A DNA stretch of 64,000 bases from Hyphomicrobiales bacterium (lineage in GTDB: Bacteria; Pseudomonadota; Alphaproteobacteria; Rhizobiales; Rhizobiaceae). This document shows positions 25,906 through 34,406 of this stretch, piece by piece (within the stretch, counting starts at the first letter, position 1; every line of letters begins with the position of its first letter). The translations under genes were made by a program, and so were the position numbers. Under the pieces are notes generated by a model. That model was given only the letters and a program-made list of their open reading frames with translations. It did not search any database and was not told the origin of the DNA. The stretch is taken from the NCBI GenBank assembly GCA_900473685.1, contig UCNE01000005.1:186001-250000 (forward strand), read 5' to 3'.

Positions 25906-26074
25906 CCAAAGTCCGTTTCTCTTAAAAACCGCCTTCTGGTCTGCCCTTCGTGGCACTGCAGCGCCAAGCCCATGGTTTGTGCTGGCTGTATTTTTCTATC
26001 CGCCGCGCGCATCGCATCGATGATGGCTTGAGAGCCCTCGATGGATGGTTGTGCGGCAAGACCAGAGACCGATC

Positions 26075-27601
26075 ATGACCCTTATCAATATCCGCAATCT
26101 CGGCATCGTGCTGGGCAGCCCGCTTTTCTCCAAACTCAACCTCGTCGTCAATGCCGGCGACCGCATCGGCCTCGTTGCCGCCAACGGCCGCGGAAAATCG
26201 ACGCTGTTTCGCTGCATTTCGGGCACGCTCGAGGCCAACGAGGGCGAGATCACCAAATCGCGCGGCCTGACGGTCGGCTATGTCGAACAGAACGTCCCAT
26301 CTCGCCTGTTCGATCTGTCTTTTTATGCAGCCGTTCTGGACGCGCTATCGGCTGATCAGCAGGAGAGCGAGAGCTGGCGCGTCGATGTCGCACTGGAGGA
26401 CCTCGATGTGCCGGAGGCCTTACGGCAGCGGCCGTTGAAGAAATTGAGCGGTGGCTGGCAGCGCATTGCCATGCTCGCCCGTGTCTGGGTGACCGAGCCG
26501 GATGTGCTGATGCTCGACGAGCCGACCAACCATCTCGACCTCGGCAAGATCGCCATGCTCGAAGCCTGGCTGAATGCGCTGCCGCGCGACGTTCCGGTGG
26601 TCATCGCCAGCCATGACCGCGCCTTCCTCGATGCGGTCACCAATCGCACGCTCTTTCTCCGGGCAGAGCAATCGCAGATCTTTCCGCTGCCCTACACACG
26701 GGCGCGGGTGGCGCTGGACGAGGCCGACGCTGCCGATGAGCGCCGCTATCAACGCGATATCAAGGTCGCCGATCAATTGCGCAAGCAAGCGGCCAAACTC
26801 AACAATATCGGCATCAACTCCGGCAGCGATCTGCTGGTGGTCAAGACCAAGCAGCTCAAGCAGCGGGCGGACAAGCTTGAAGATGCCGCAAAGCCGGCGC
26901 ATCTGGAACGCTCGGCCGGGGCGATCAAACTTGCCAATCGCGGTACCCATGCCAAGGTGCTGATCACGCTGGAGGACGCTGCGGTCGAGACCCCGGACGG
27001 CACCCTGCTGTTCAGGACCGGCAAGCAGTTCGTCTGCCAGGGAGACCGGATCGTTCTGCTCGGCGCCAACGGCGCCGGAAAGACCCGCCTTGTTTCGATG
27101 TTGCGCAAGGCAATCGAACAGCCGGATGTGGCGCAGGAGGGCATCAAGGCGACGCCGTCACTGGTGCTCGGCTATGGCGATCAGGCATTAGCCGACCTGC
27201 GCGACAGCGACACGCCGATGGGAACGGTCATCCGCCGTTTTGATATCGGCGACCAGCGGGCGCGGGCGCTTTTGGCCGGAGCCGGCATGTCCGTCGAGCT
27301 TCAGGGGCGCCCGATAAGCCAGTTGTCCGGTGGGCAGAAGGCGCGGCTCGGCATGCTGATCCTGCGGCTGACCAATCCCAATTTCTACCTGCTCGACGAG
27401 CCGACCAACCATCTGGATATCGACGGTCAGGAAGCGCTGGAGGGGGAACTGATGGCACATCAGGCGAGCTGCCTGTTCGTCTCGCATGACCGCAGCTTCG
27501 TTCGCGCGGTCGGTAACCGGTTCTGGTTGATTGACAAGAAGAAGCTGGTCGAGGTCGACAGTCCAGAGGGCTTTTTTGCTGACGCTGCCAAACAGGACTA
27601 G
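26075..27601 (+). CDS. ABC-F family ATPase (ribosome-associated)
   Basis: 508-residue soluble protein with two ABC domains and no membrane spans. First domain: AANGRGKST near 36, LSGGWQRIA near 125, LMLDEPTNHLD near 145. Linker (P-site tip) about 205-300, charged and helical (KQLKQRADKLEDAAKP). Second domain: GANGAGKTRL near 330, LSGGQKARLG near 415, YLLDEPTNHLD. ABC-F proteins act at the ribosomal E site in translation control or antibiotic protection. Start chosen at ATG 26075; ATG 26045 would add 10 non-conserved residues. A leader ORF lies upstream. Confidence 0.88.
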   Translation: MTLINIRNLGIVLGSPLFSKLNLVVNAGDRIGLVAANGRGKSTLFRCISGTLEANEGEITKSRGLTVGYVEQNVPSRLFDLSFYAAVLDALSADQQESESWRVDVALEDLDVPEALRQRPLKKLSGGWQRIAMLARVWVTEPDVLMLDEPTNHLDLGKIAMLEAWLNALPRDVPVVIASHDRAFLDAVTNRTLFLRAEQSQIFPLPYTRARVALDEADAADERRYQRDIKVADQLRKQAAKLNNIGINSGSDLLVVKTKQLKQRADKLEDAAKPAHLERSAGAIKLANRGTHAKVLITLEDAAVETPDGTLLFRTGKQFVCQGDRIVLLGANGAGKTRLVSMLRKAIEQPDVAQEGIKATPSLVLGYGDQALADLRDSDTPMGTVIRRFDIGDQRARALLAGAGMSVELQGRPISQLSGGQKARLGMLILRLTNPNFYLLDEPTNHLDIDGQEALEGELMAHQASCLFVSHDRSFVRAVGNRFWLIDKKKLVEVDSPEGFFADAAKQD

Positions 27602-27608
27602 GTGAATG

Positions 27609-27634
27609 CGAACAGCCGGAAACCCGGCTGTTCG
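27609..27634 (+). terminator. Hairpin after the ABC-F gene (no T-run)
   Basis: CGAACAGCCGG and CCGGCTGTTCG form a perfect 11-pair stem around AAAC, starting 8 bases after the ABC-F stop. The absence of a T-tract makes intrinsic termination doubtful; it may stabilise the 3' end or act with Rho. Confidence 0.45.
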
Positions 27635-27758
27635 TGCGTTACGGCAAGGGCTTCTGCCATTTTGGCCGTTGCGCTTTGTGTGTGGTTTTCCTATAGCCGG
27701 GGAGCGGGATGGTGCGCGCGCTGTCTCGATCCAATCTGTCCGCGTGTCCGGTTCCCCG

Positions 27759-28865
27759 ATGTCCCATCCTCAAAAGCCAGTGCCGGACGGCCGTTTTCGC
27801 ATCTTCGCACCCATCCTGGCCGGCGCCACCTTGCGCGAGCGGCTGATTGCCTGCGTCGGCGCGCTGATCGGCATCGGTCTGACCGGCCTGATCAGCAGTT
27901 ACCTGCTCGGCCAAGGGCCGCATCTGCCATTGATCGTGGCGCCGATGGGCGCTTCGGCCGTTCTGTTGTTTGCCGTGCCGGCCAGCCCCTTGGCGCAGCC
28001 ATGGTCGATCATCGGCGGCAATACGATTTCGGCGCTGGTGGGTATCCTGACTGCGTCTGTGATTCATGATCCGGTGATTGCTTCCGGTGTCGGCGTATCG
28101 CTCGCCATCGCCGCGATGTCATTGACGCGCTGCCTGCATCCGCCCGGTGGGGCAGCCGCGCTGACCGCCGTGCTCGGCGGGCCGGTCGTTGCCGGTTGGG
28201 GGCTGTTGTTTCCCTTTGTGCCGGTCGGTCTCAATTCCTGCATTCTGGTGGCCCTCGGCTTGCTGTTTCACAAGCTTGGCCGGCGCAACTACCCGCATGT
28301 TGCTGCTATCGCGGCGGTCAACACACACCAGACCGCAGACCTGCCCGCATCGCTGCGGGTTGGCTTCCGCGAAGAAGATCTCGACGCAGCCCTTGCCGCG
28401 TTCGATGAAACCTTCGACATCGAACGGGGTGATCTCAGCCGTCTGCTACAGCAGGTCGAGCTGCAAGCAACCATCCGCGCGCATGGCGATATCAGTTGTG
28501 CCGATATCATGTCGCGCGATGTCATCTCGATCGACGCCGATGCCAGTCCGGCGGATGCGCGCGAGCTTCTGTTGAAGCACAATATCCGCACGCTGCCGGT
28601 GAAGGATGAGAACGGCCGTCTGGCCGGGACGATTGGTCTGCGGGAACTCTCAAGGAATGCTGACCACGTCGGCGACGTCCTGTCGAAAGCTGCGACCGCA
28701 TCGGAAAATGATCCGGCATTTTCATTGCTGCCGGTCCTGACGGACGGGCATGCCCATGCCGTCATCGTGATCGACGGTGAACAGCGCATAGTCGGACTGA
28801 TATCCCAGACTGATCTTTTGAGCGCGGTAGCACGCGCCTTGCCGGCCAGCAGCGCCACGATCTGA
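27759..28865 (+). CDS. HPP-family membrane protein with tandem CBS domains
   Basis: 368 residues. The HPP domain (about 25-175) has four to five membrane spans and the name-giving motif in LHPPGGAAALTAVLGGPV near 130. Two CBS repeats follow at about 245-305 (ADIMSRDVISIDADASPADARELLLKHNIRTLPVKDENGRLAGTI region) and 320-365. CBS pairs bind adenine nucleotides. HPP proteins have been linked to nitrite transport in plastids and cyanobacteria; the role here is unproven. ATG 27759 is preferred because an upstream in-frame ATG at 27606 lies before the hairpin at 27609-27634. Confidence 0.82.
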   Translation: MSHPQKPVPDGRFRIFAPILAGATLRERLIACVGALIGIGLTGLISSYLLGQGPHLPLIVAPMGASAVLLFAVPASPLAQPWSIIGGNTISALVGILTASVIHDPVIASGVGVSLAIAAMSLTRCLHPPGGAAALTAVLGGPVVAGWGLLFPFVPVGLNSCILVALGLLFHKLGRRNYPHVAAIAAVNTHQTADLPASLRVGFREEDLDAALAAFDETFDIERGDLSRLLQQVELQATIRAHGDISCADIMSRDVISIDADASPADARELLLKHNIRTLPVKDENGRLAGTIGLRELSRNADHVGDVLSKAATASENDPAFSLLPVLTDGHAHAVIVIDGEQRIVGLISQTDLLSAVARALPASSATI

Positions 28866-28884
28866 AGTCTTTCACTGATCACAA

Positions 28885-28925
28885 GGGGCGGCGCCCGGTG
28901 GCGCCAGCCCCAATTTCGCTTTTTC
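28885..28925. terminator. Hairpin between convergent genes
   Basis: GGGGC-GGCGCC, loop CGGT, then GGCGCC-A-GCCCC forms an 11-pair stem with one bulged A, followed after some bases by TTTTT in the plus direction. It lies between the convergent HPP-CBS gene and phosphatase gene and probably terminates the former. Confidence 0.6.
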
Positions 28926-29721
28926 AGAGCCCGGCGATTTTCATCAGGTCTTCGCGAGCGCCGGGAGCCGTCGCCAATACGGGCGAACCCTTGGTCAGCT
29001 GTTCTCCTTCAACAGGGAAGGGATGATACCAGCCGCCGGCTTCCTTGACGAGGCAATAGCCGGCCAGGCAATCCCACGCGTGCATGTAGGGCTCGTAATA
29101 TCCCACCAGACGGCCGGCGGCGACATAGGCGAGCATCAGTGCGCCGGAGCCGTTGCGGATGAAGTTGCCGCCTGCTGCCAGAAGATCCTCGACCATCTTG
29201 CCGACGAAAGCCGGTGTCACGTAGTTGTTGGCGCCGATGCCGGTGACGGCGTTGCGGATCGTGCGGGAAGGATCAAGCGTCAGCACCCGGCCATTGAGTG
29301 TCGCGCCCTTGCCGGTGGCACCGGCATAGAGTTCGTCGTGGCAGGGGGCGCAGATGACGCCGATCACCGGTTCGTTGTTGTGCAGGACTGCGATCGAGAC
29401 GCACCAGTTTGGCATGCCGTTGACGAAAGGGCTGGTGCCGTCGATCGGATCGACCACCCAGGTATAGCCGGAATCGCCGCGCGCAAGGCCGTACTCCTCA
29501 CCCAGAAATCCGTCGTTTGCGTGTGCTTCGGCGACGCGGGCGCGGATGAGGTTTTCAACCTCGCGGTCTGCGATGGAGACGACATCCTGCGGGTCGCGCT
29601 TGGTTTCAATCACCAGTGTTTCGCGTCTGTTGTAATAATCGAGCGCGACCGCGCCCGCTTCCTTGGCGATGGCCTGGGCCAGGGCGAAACGTATGTCGAG
29701 CCCGGAGATCTGCGATGTCAT
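28924..29721 (-). CDS. Inositol monophosphatase-family sugar phosphatase
   Basis: 265 residues of the Mg-dependent IMPase/FBPase superfamily. Metal ligands: GEEYGL near 75 and DPIDGTSPF near 95 (DPxDGT motif), and the late AWDCLAGYCLVKEAGG near 220. AAGAGGA lies 9 bases before ATG 29721; the longer upstream frame is within the ATPase gene end. It is the last gene of the afu-like operon, 31 bases after the ATPase. A phosphatase beside a sugar-phosphate importer would dephosphorylate or recycle the imported ester, which supports the non-iron reading of this locus. Confidence 0.87.
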   Translation of the reverse strand: MTSQISGLDIRFALAQAIAKEAGAVALDYYNRRETLVIETKRDPQDVVSIADREVENLIRARVAEAHANDGFLGEEYGLARGDSGYTWVVDPIDGTSPFVNGMPNWCVSIAVLHNNEPVIGVICAPCHDELYAGATGKGATLNGRVLTLDPSRTIRNAVTGIGANNYVTPAFVGKMVEDLLAAGGNFIRNGSGALMLAYVAAGRLVGYYEPYMHAWDCLAGYCLVKEAGGWYHPFPVEGEQLTKGSPVLATAPGAREDLMKIAGL

Positions 29722-29752
29722 GAAGTTGGTCCTCTTGCGATATGCTTGCGGC

Positions 29753-30814
29753 TCAGCCGTTGATGATGGCGATGCCGCGTCCCTTGAAGCCGATGGCGAC
29801 CTCGGTTGCCGGCGCAAGTGCGCGCTCGACGGCCGGATCGACAACGAAAAGTCTGCCTGTGCTCGTCTCTACCTCGTATTCGACATGGTCGCCAAGATAG
29901 GCAGCGTGGGTGATCTGGCCCGGATAGGCGGCCCCGGATGCCGGCTCCAGGGTGATTGAATTCGGTCGCACGGCAAGCTTTGCCGGTCCCGGTTTGGCGT
30001 TGCGGCTCGGAACCCGATGTTCCAGTCCGGCGATGCGGATCGTCGCGTCGGCGCCATCGACGCTGATGACATCGCATGAAACCACATTGGCCTCGCCCAT
30101 GAAGTCGGCAATGAAGGCCGAGGCCGGTGCCTCGTAGAGATCGCGGGGCGAACCTTCCTGGGCAATCACGCCGTCCTTCATGATGACAATACGGTCGGAG
30201 ACGGCCAGCGCCTCGTCCTGGTCGTGGGTGACGTAGACGGCGGTGAAGCCGAGGCGCTGCTGCAATTCGCGAATTTCGGTGCGCACCTGGCGGCGCAGCC
30301 GGGCGTCGAGGTTGGAGAGCGGTTCGTCGAGCAAAAGCACCTGCGGCTCGAGCACAAGCGCGCGGGCAACGGCGACGCGCTGCTGCTGGCCACCGGACAG
30401 TTCAGCCGGAAGCCGCCCGCCCATGCCGGCGAGACCGACGAGCTTCAGGCCTTCTTCGGCTTTCTCGCGCGCTTCCTTCTTCTTCAGCCCGGACGATTCC
30501 AGGCCATAGGCGACATTGTCGAGCGAGCTCATATGCGGAAACAGCGCATAGGACTGGAACACCATCGAGACATCGCGCTCATTGGCAGGCAGCATGGTCA
30601 CGTCCTTGCCGCCGATCAGGATCTTGCCGGAACTTGGATGTTCAAGGCCCGCCAGCATGCGCAGCGTCGTGGTCTTGCCGCAGCCCGACGGGCCAAGCAG
30701 CGTCACCAACTGGCCGGGCTCGATGGTCAGGGACAGGTCGTGGATCGCGGTAAAGGCGCCGAACTGCTTCTTGATATTTTGAAAGACGACCGAGCCGGAG
30801 CGGGGAGTGATCAT
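29753..30814 (-). CDS. afuC: ABC importer ATP-binding protein, AfuC-like
   Basis: 353-residue ATPase with TOBE domain after about 240. Walker [10 protein letters not shown] near 40, Q-loop [10 protein letters not shown] near 85, signature LSGGQQQR near 138, Walker [13 protein letters not shown]-loop VYVTHDQDEA. Starts inside the permease stop (ATGA overlap at 30811-30814). Sequence-wise it belongs to the Fe/spermidine/sulfate group, so cargo must be inferred from the binding protein. Confidence 0.85.
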   Translation of the reverse strand: MITPRSGSVVFQNIKKQFGAFTAIHDLSLTIEPGQLVTLLGPSGCGKTTTLRMLAGLEHPSSGKILIGGKDVTMLPANERDVSMVFQSYALFPHMSSLDNVAYGLESSGLKKKEAREKAEEGLKLVGLAGMGGRLPAELSGGQQQRVAVARALVLEPQVLLLDEPLSNLDARLRRQVRTEIRELQQRLGFTAVYVTHDQDEALAVSDRIVIMKDGVIAQEGSPRDLYEAPASAFIADFMGEANVVSCDVISVDGADATIRIAGLEHRVPSRNAKPGPAKLAVRPNSITLEPASGAAYPGQITHAAYLGDHVEYEVETSTGRLFVVDPAVERALAPATEVAIGFKGRGIAIING

Positions 30815-33042
30815 GCGGTTTTCTCCTGACCGAGGGTGAGGGAAGGGGTTGTGGTAACGCCGGCGACGCGATTTTCGCGCCGCAACCGGCGTTCACCGAC
30901 GAGAAGCTGGAAGCCGGCGATGACGACGATCATCACGACGATCAGCATCGAGGAATAGGCGATCGCTACGCCATACTCGCCGTTTTCGACGAGGCCGACG
31001 ATATAGGAGGTCGCCATGTTGTATTCGGCGCTGACCAGGAAGATGACGGCGCTGATCGAGGTGATGGCCCGAACGAAGGAATAGACCAATGCCGCGGTGA
31101 TCGCTGGGCGCAGCAGCGGCAGGATGACCTTGCGGATCGTCCGGAAGCTGGTGGCGCGCAGGGTCAGCGATGCCTCGTCGAGGCTCTTGTCCAGTTGGCT
31201 CATCGCCGCCACGCCGCCACGCACGCCGACCGGCATGTTACGGAAGACGAAGCAGGCAATCAGGATCAGCGCCGTGCCGGTCATTTCCAACGGCGGCAGG
31301 TTGAAGGCCATGATGTAGCTGATGCCGATGACCGTGCCGGGGATGGCGAAGCTCATCATCAGGGCGAATTCGAAGACGTTGCGGCCGGCGAATTTCTGGC
31401 GGACGATAAGATAGGCCGTCAGCAGGCCGACAGCGGCCGTCAGCGGTGCCGAAATCAGCGCGATCTCGATCGTCGTCCAGAAGGAGTTCCAGGCCACACC
31501 GGTCCAGGCGAGCGCCCCATCACGCATTTCGACGGAGAAGGCGCGGGCGTAGTGGTCAAGGGTCAGCGAGTTGTCCAGTCCCCAGGTCTTCACGAAGCCG
31601 CCGAACAGGATCATGCCATAGATGACGATGGTGAAGACCATCCACGGGATGACCATGGCGTGCACGGCAATGGAGACCGGGCGCGGCAGCGCGATGTGCG
31701 CACCGCTGTCACCCTTGCCGGTGACGGTGGCGAAATTCTTGCCCGACAACCAATAGCGCTGCGCAAGAAACGCCGTCAGCGTGAAGCAGAGCAGGATGAT
31801 GGCAAGCACGGCGGCGCGGGACGGATCGTTCTGCGAACCGACGACGGCAAAGAAGATTTCCGTCGAGAGCACGCCATGGCTGCCGCCAAGTACCAGCGGA
31901 TTGCCGAAATCGGCCATGCTCTCGATGAAGCCGATCAGGAAAGCGTTGGCGATGCCCGGTTTCATCAAGGGCAGCGACACGCGCCAGAATGTACGCCAGC
32001 GGTCGGCGCGCAATGTCTGGGAGGCTTCCTCCATCGACGGGCTGACGCCTTCGACGACGCCGATGAGCACGAGGAAGGAAATCGGTGTAAACGACAGGAC
32101 CTGGGCGATCCAGATACCGGTGAGGCCATAAAGCCAGCGGCCGGGCTCAATACCGAACAGGCTGGACATCCATTCGGTGATGACACCGGCGCGGCCGAAA
32201 AGCAGCGTCAGCGCAAGGCCGATGACGAAGGGCGGGGTGATGATCGGCAGGACCGTCAGGAGCCGCAGGCCCTTCTTGAAGGGAAAGCGCGTGCGGGTGG
32301 CGACCAGAGCAAAGGCAAGACCCATGATGGTCGAGCCGCCGGCCGTCATCAGGGCCAGCCACAGCGTGCGCCACGCGACGCCGCAGCGTTCGCCACCGAC
32401 CACGCAGCCGAGGCTCCAGATCGAATTGTCCTGGATGTTGCGGGTAAAGCCGTCCGGATTGAACGATCCATCGAAATCCTGGAAGGCGCCGACCAGCATG
32501 CTGCCGACGGGGTAGAACACGAAGATCGCAACGAGGAAAACCAGCATGGCGATGGAGGCGACAACGAAGGCATCGCCCTTCATGACGCCGCGTTCGGCAA
32601 GGCCGAAGGAGAAAATGAGCACGAAGGCGACGGCCGAGAGTACGGCGCCGGCCCCCATCGAAGGCTGTCCGTCGGCAAGCGCGCCGAACAGCGTTTCGCT
32701 GATCGTCCAGCTCCAGCCGGAAAAGCCGATCGCCAGCCCCTGAAGCGTCAGGAAGAGAACGCCGGCGGCACCGGCTGCAGCAAGGACCGCGCCTCGCTGC
32801 ATCGGATCGCGCAGAAACCGCGCTGCGACGGCAGCGGCCATGATCAGCGCCGGAATGGTCAGCCACCAACGGCCGTACTCAAGGATCTGCAGGATGCCCG
32901 GTGTGACGGAGGCCTCGGACGGGAAACCGGAGAACCAGCCAAATCCGAGAAACCCGCCTTCGATCCGGTACCAGGGAACCAGAAGGAAGGCGGCAATGCC
33001 TATTCCGAGGACAATATCCAGCCTACGGTTGCGATGGTCCAT
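30811..33042 (-). CDS. afuB: Long fused ABC permease, AfuB-like
   Basis: 743-residue membrane protein, longer than the 550-residue FbpB at 16146. About four extra N-terminal spans precede two permease halves whose EAA loops read SPSMEEASQTLRADRWRTFWRVSLPLMKPG (near 340) and DKSLDEASLTLRATSFRTIRKVILPLLRPA (near 640). The long N-terminal extension is a feature I associate with AfuB permeases. The 148-base gap to the upstream binding-protein gene contains a strong stem. Confidence 0.82.
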   Translation of the reverse strand: MDHRNRRLDIVLGIGIAAFLLVPWYRIEGGFLGFGWFSGFPSEASVTPGILQILEYGRWWLTIPALIMAAAVAARFLRDPMQRGAVLAAAGAAGVLFLTLQGLAIGFSGWSWTISETLFGALADGQPSMGAGAVLSAVAFVLIFSFGLAERGVMKGDAFVVASIAMLVFLVAIFVFYPVGSMLVGAFQDFDGSFNPDGFTRNIQDNSIWSLGCVVGGERCGVAWRTLWLALMTAGGSTIMGLAFALVATRTRFPFKKGLRLLTVLPIITPPFVIGLALTLLFGRAGVITEWMSSLFGIEPGRWLYGLTGIWIAQVLSFTPISFLVLIGVVEGVSPSMEEASQTLRADRWRTFWRVSLPLMKPGIANAFLIGFIESMADFGNPLVLGGSHGVLSTEIFFAVVGSQNDPSRAAVLAIILLCFTLTAFLAQRYWLSGKNFATVTGKGDSGAHIALPRPVSIAVHAMVIPWMVFTIVIYGMILFGGFVKTWGLDNSLTLDHYARAFSVEMRDGALAWTGVAWNSFWTTIEIALISAPLTAAVGLLTAYLIVRQKFAGRNVFEFALMMSFAIPGTVIGISYIMAFNLPPLEMTGTALILIACFVFRNMPVGVRGGVAAMSQLDKSLDEASLTLRATSFRTIRKVILPLLRPAITAALVYSFVRAITSISAVIFLVSAEYNMATSYIVGLVENGEYGVAIAYSSMLIVVMIVVIAGFQLLVGERRLRRENRVAGVTTTPSLTLGQEKTA

Positions 33043-33088
33043 GACGATCCCCGCGCCTTTTCATGATGTCAAATATGGAGTGATGAGT

Positions 33089-33136
33089 GGCCGGGGACCG
33101 CGCCGCAATCTGTGGAGGGTTGCGCGATCCCCGGCC
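33089..33136 (-). repeat. Intercistronic stem between afuA-like and afuB-like genes
   Basis: GGCCGGGG (33089-33096) pairs with CCCCGGCC (33129-33136), with further partial pairing (GCGC/TTGCGC) inside. No T-run follows on the minus strand. Such stems after binding-protein genes usually protect the upstream message and lower downstream expression. Confidence 0.5.
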
Positions 33137-33190
33137 GGGAGAAACCCTGGATCAGGCCGCAGCAAAAGCCACGGCCCGGCCGGTTCTCTC

Positions 33191-34222
33191 TTAGTTGGCG
33201 TTGGCGCTGATCTCGCGATCCCAGCGCTCAAGCAGTTCCTTGCGCTTGGCCGGATCGCCATAGGTCTTGAAGTCGTAGTCGATCAGCTTGATGTCTTCGA
33301 AGCGTGGCGCTTCCTTCGGGATTTCGGCCGTCTTGTTGGACGGCAACTGGAAGGACTTCGCATCCTTCATGCGCGACTGCACATCCGGCTGGAGCGCCCA
33401 ATCATACCATGTCTTGGCATTGTCGAGGTTTTTCGCGCCCTTGACGATCGACATCGAGCCGATCTCGTAACCGGTGCCTTCGCACGGAGCGACCGACTTG
33501 ACCGGAAAACCTTCGGCCGTCTGGGCAACGGCGTCATGCATGAAGACGATGCCGATCGCCGTTTCGCCGCGCGCTGCAGCCTTCACCGGGGCAGAGCCGG
33601 ATTTGGTGTATTGCGAAATGTTGGCGTTGAGCTTCTTCAGATAGTCGTAGGCCTGGTCTTCGCCCATGATCTGGACGAGAGAGGCAAGCGCCGTATAGGC
33701 AGTGCCGGACGAGTTGGGGTTGGCGATCTGGATTTCACCCTTGAAGGCAGGGTCGAGAAGGTCGGCCCAGCACTTCGGCTCCTGGAAGCCCTTGGCCTTG
33801 AAAATCTCGGTATTGTAGCCCCAGCCGAGCGCGCCGGCATAGACGCCGACCGTCTTGTAGCCGGAGCTTTCCGCCTGCTTCTTGGCCCAATCCTGCAACT
33901 GGTCGAGCATCGGCGACTTGTATTCCTGTGTCAGGTTTTCAGAGGCTGCCTGCAGGTGCGGATCGCCGGTCCCGGCCCACCAGATATCGGTCTTCGGGTT
34001 GCGCGCTTCGGCACGGATCTTGGCATAGGTCTCGCCGGATGACAGGCGCACCATGTTGACCTTGATGTCACCATGCGCCTTCTCGAAATCGCCCTTCATC
34101 TGCTCGCAGATGACCACGTCAGCCGAGCAGATCAGGTTGAGGTCGCCGGCCGCCTGGGCCGAAAAAGCGGACAGTGTCGTTCCGGCGGCCAATGCAGCGA
34201 CGGCAATATATCGTGAACCCAT
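33191..34222 (-). CDS. afuA: Periplasmic binding protein, AfuA-like (probable sugar phosphate)
   Basis: 343 residues with a 24-residue signal peptide (cleavage after SAQA) and AACAGGAGGAAG upstream. It belongs to the family usually annotated as ferric-iron binding, but the adjacent iron tyrosines of FbpA are absent. Precursor residues H229, D230 (FMHDAV) and E253 (GTGYEIG) become H205, D206 and E229 in the mature protein; these are, as I recall, the hexose-phosphate ligands of AfuA from Actinobacillus. Together with a downstream phosphatase and a divergent LacI regulator this points to phosphosugar uptake. Confidence 0.8.
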   Translation of the reverse strand: MGSRYIAVAALAAGTTLSAFSAQAAGDLNLICSADVVICEQMKGDFEKAHGDIKVNMVRLSSGETYAKIRAEARNPKTDIWWAGTGDPHLQAASENLTQEYKSPMLDQLQDWAKKQAESSGYKTVGVYAGALGWGYNTEIFKAKGFQEPKCWADLLDPAFKGEIQIANPNSSGTAYTALASLVQIMGEDQAYDYLKKLNANISQYTKSGSAPVKAAARGETAIGIVFMHDAVAQTAEGFPVKSVAPCEGTGYEIGSMSIVKGAKNLDNAKTWYDWALQPDVQSRMKDAKSFQLPSNKTAEIPKEAPRFEDIKLIDYDFKTYGDPAKRKELLERWDREISANAN

Positions 34223-34265
34223 GAAACTTCCTCCTGTTGAAACAGCGCCTCCACGCCGGTCGCTT

Positions 34266-34369
34266 TTGCAAGCGTGTGCAAATGCTGCATGAGATGAAAA
34301 CGGCTGTCAAACAAAATCTTCATAAAACTGTCACATTTCGCTCGATCGAATGCTTGCACGCAATTGCAA
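34266..34369. promoter_or_regulatory. Two LacI-type operators, TTGCA-N6-TGCAA
   Basis: TTGCA-AGCGTG-TGCAA (34266-34281) and TTGCA-CGCAAT-TGCAA (34354-34369) lie 88 bases apart between the divergent afuA-like and lacI-like genes. The 16-base symmetric form fits LacI/GalR dimers, and two sites about eight helical turns apart would allow looping. Assigned to the adjacent LacI protein by position. Confidence 0.65.
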
Positions 34370-34406
34370 AATTGTGCAGATTATCCATCAAGGGTGGAGT
34401 GCGCCG

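Noticed and set aside
31195-33066. 623-codon plus-strand frame opposite the long permease
   Set aside because: Low-complexity charged sequence with no domain, fully antisense to a conserved membrane protein.
33191-34222. Calling the binding protein ferric iron specific
   Set aside because: The FbpA-type tyrosine pair is absent and phosphosugar ligand residues are present; genetic context also argues against iron.
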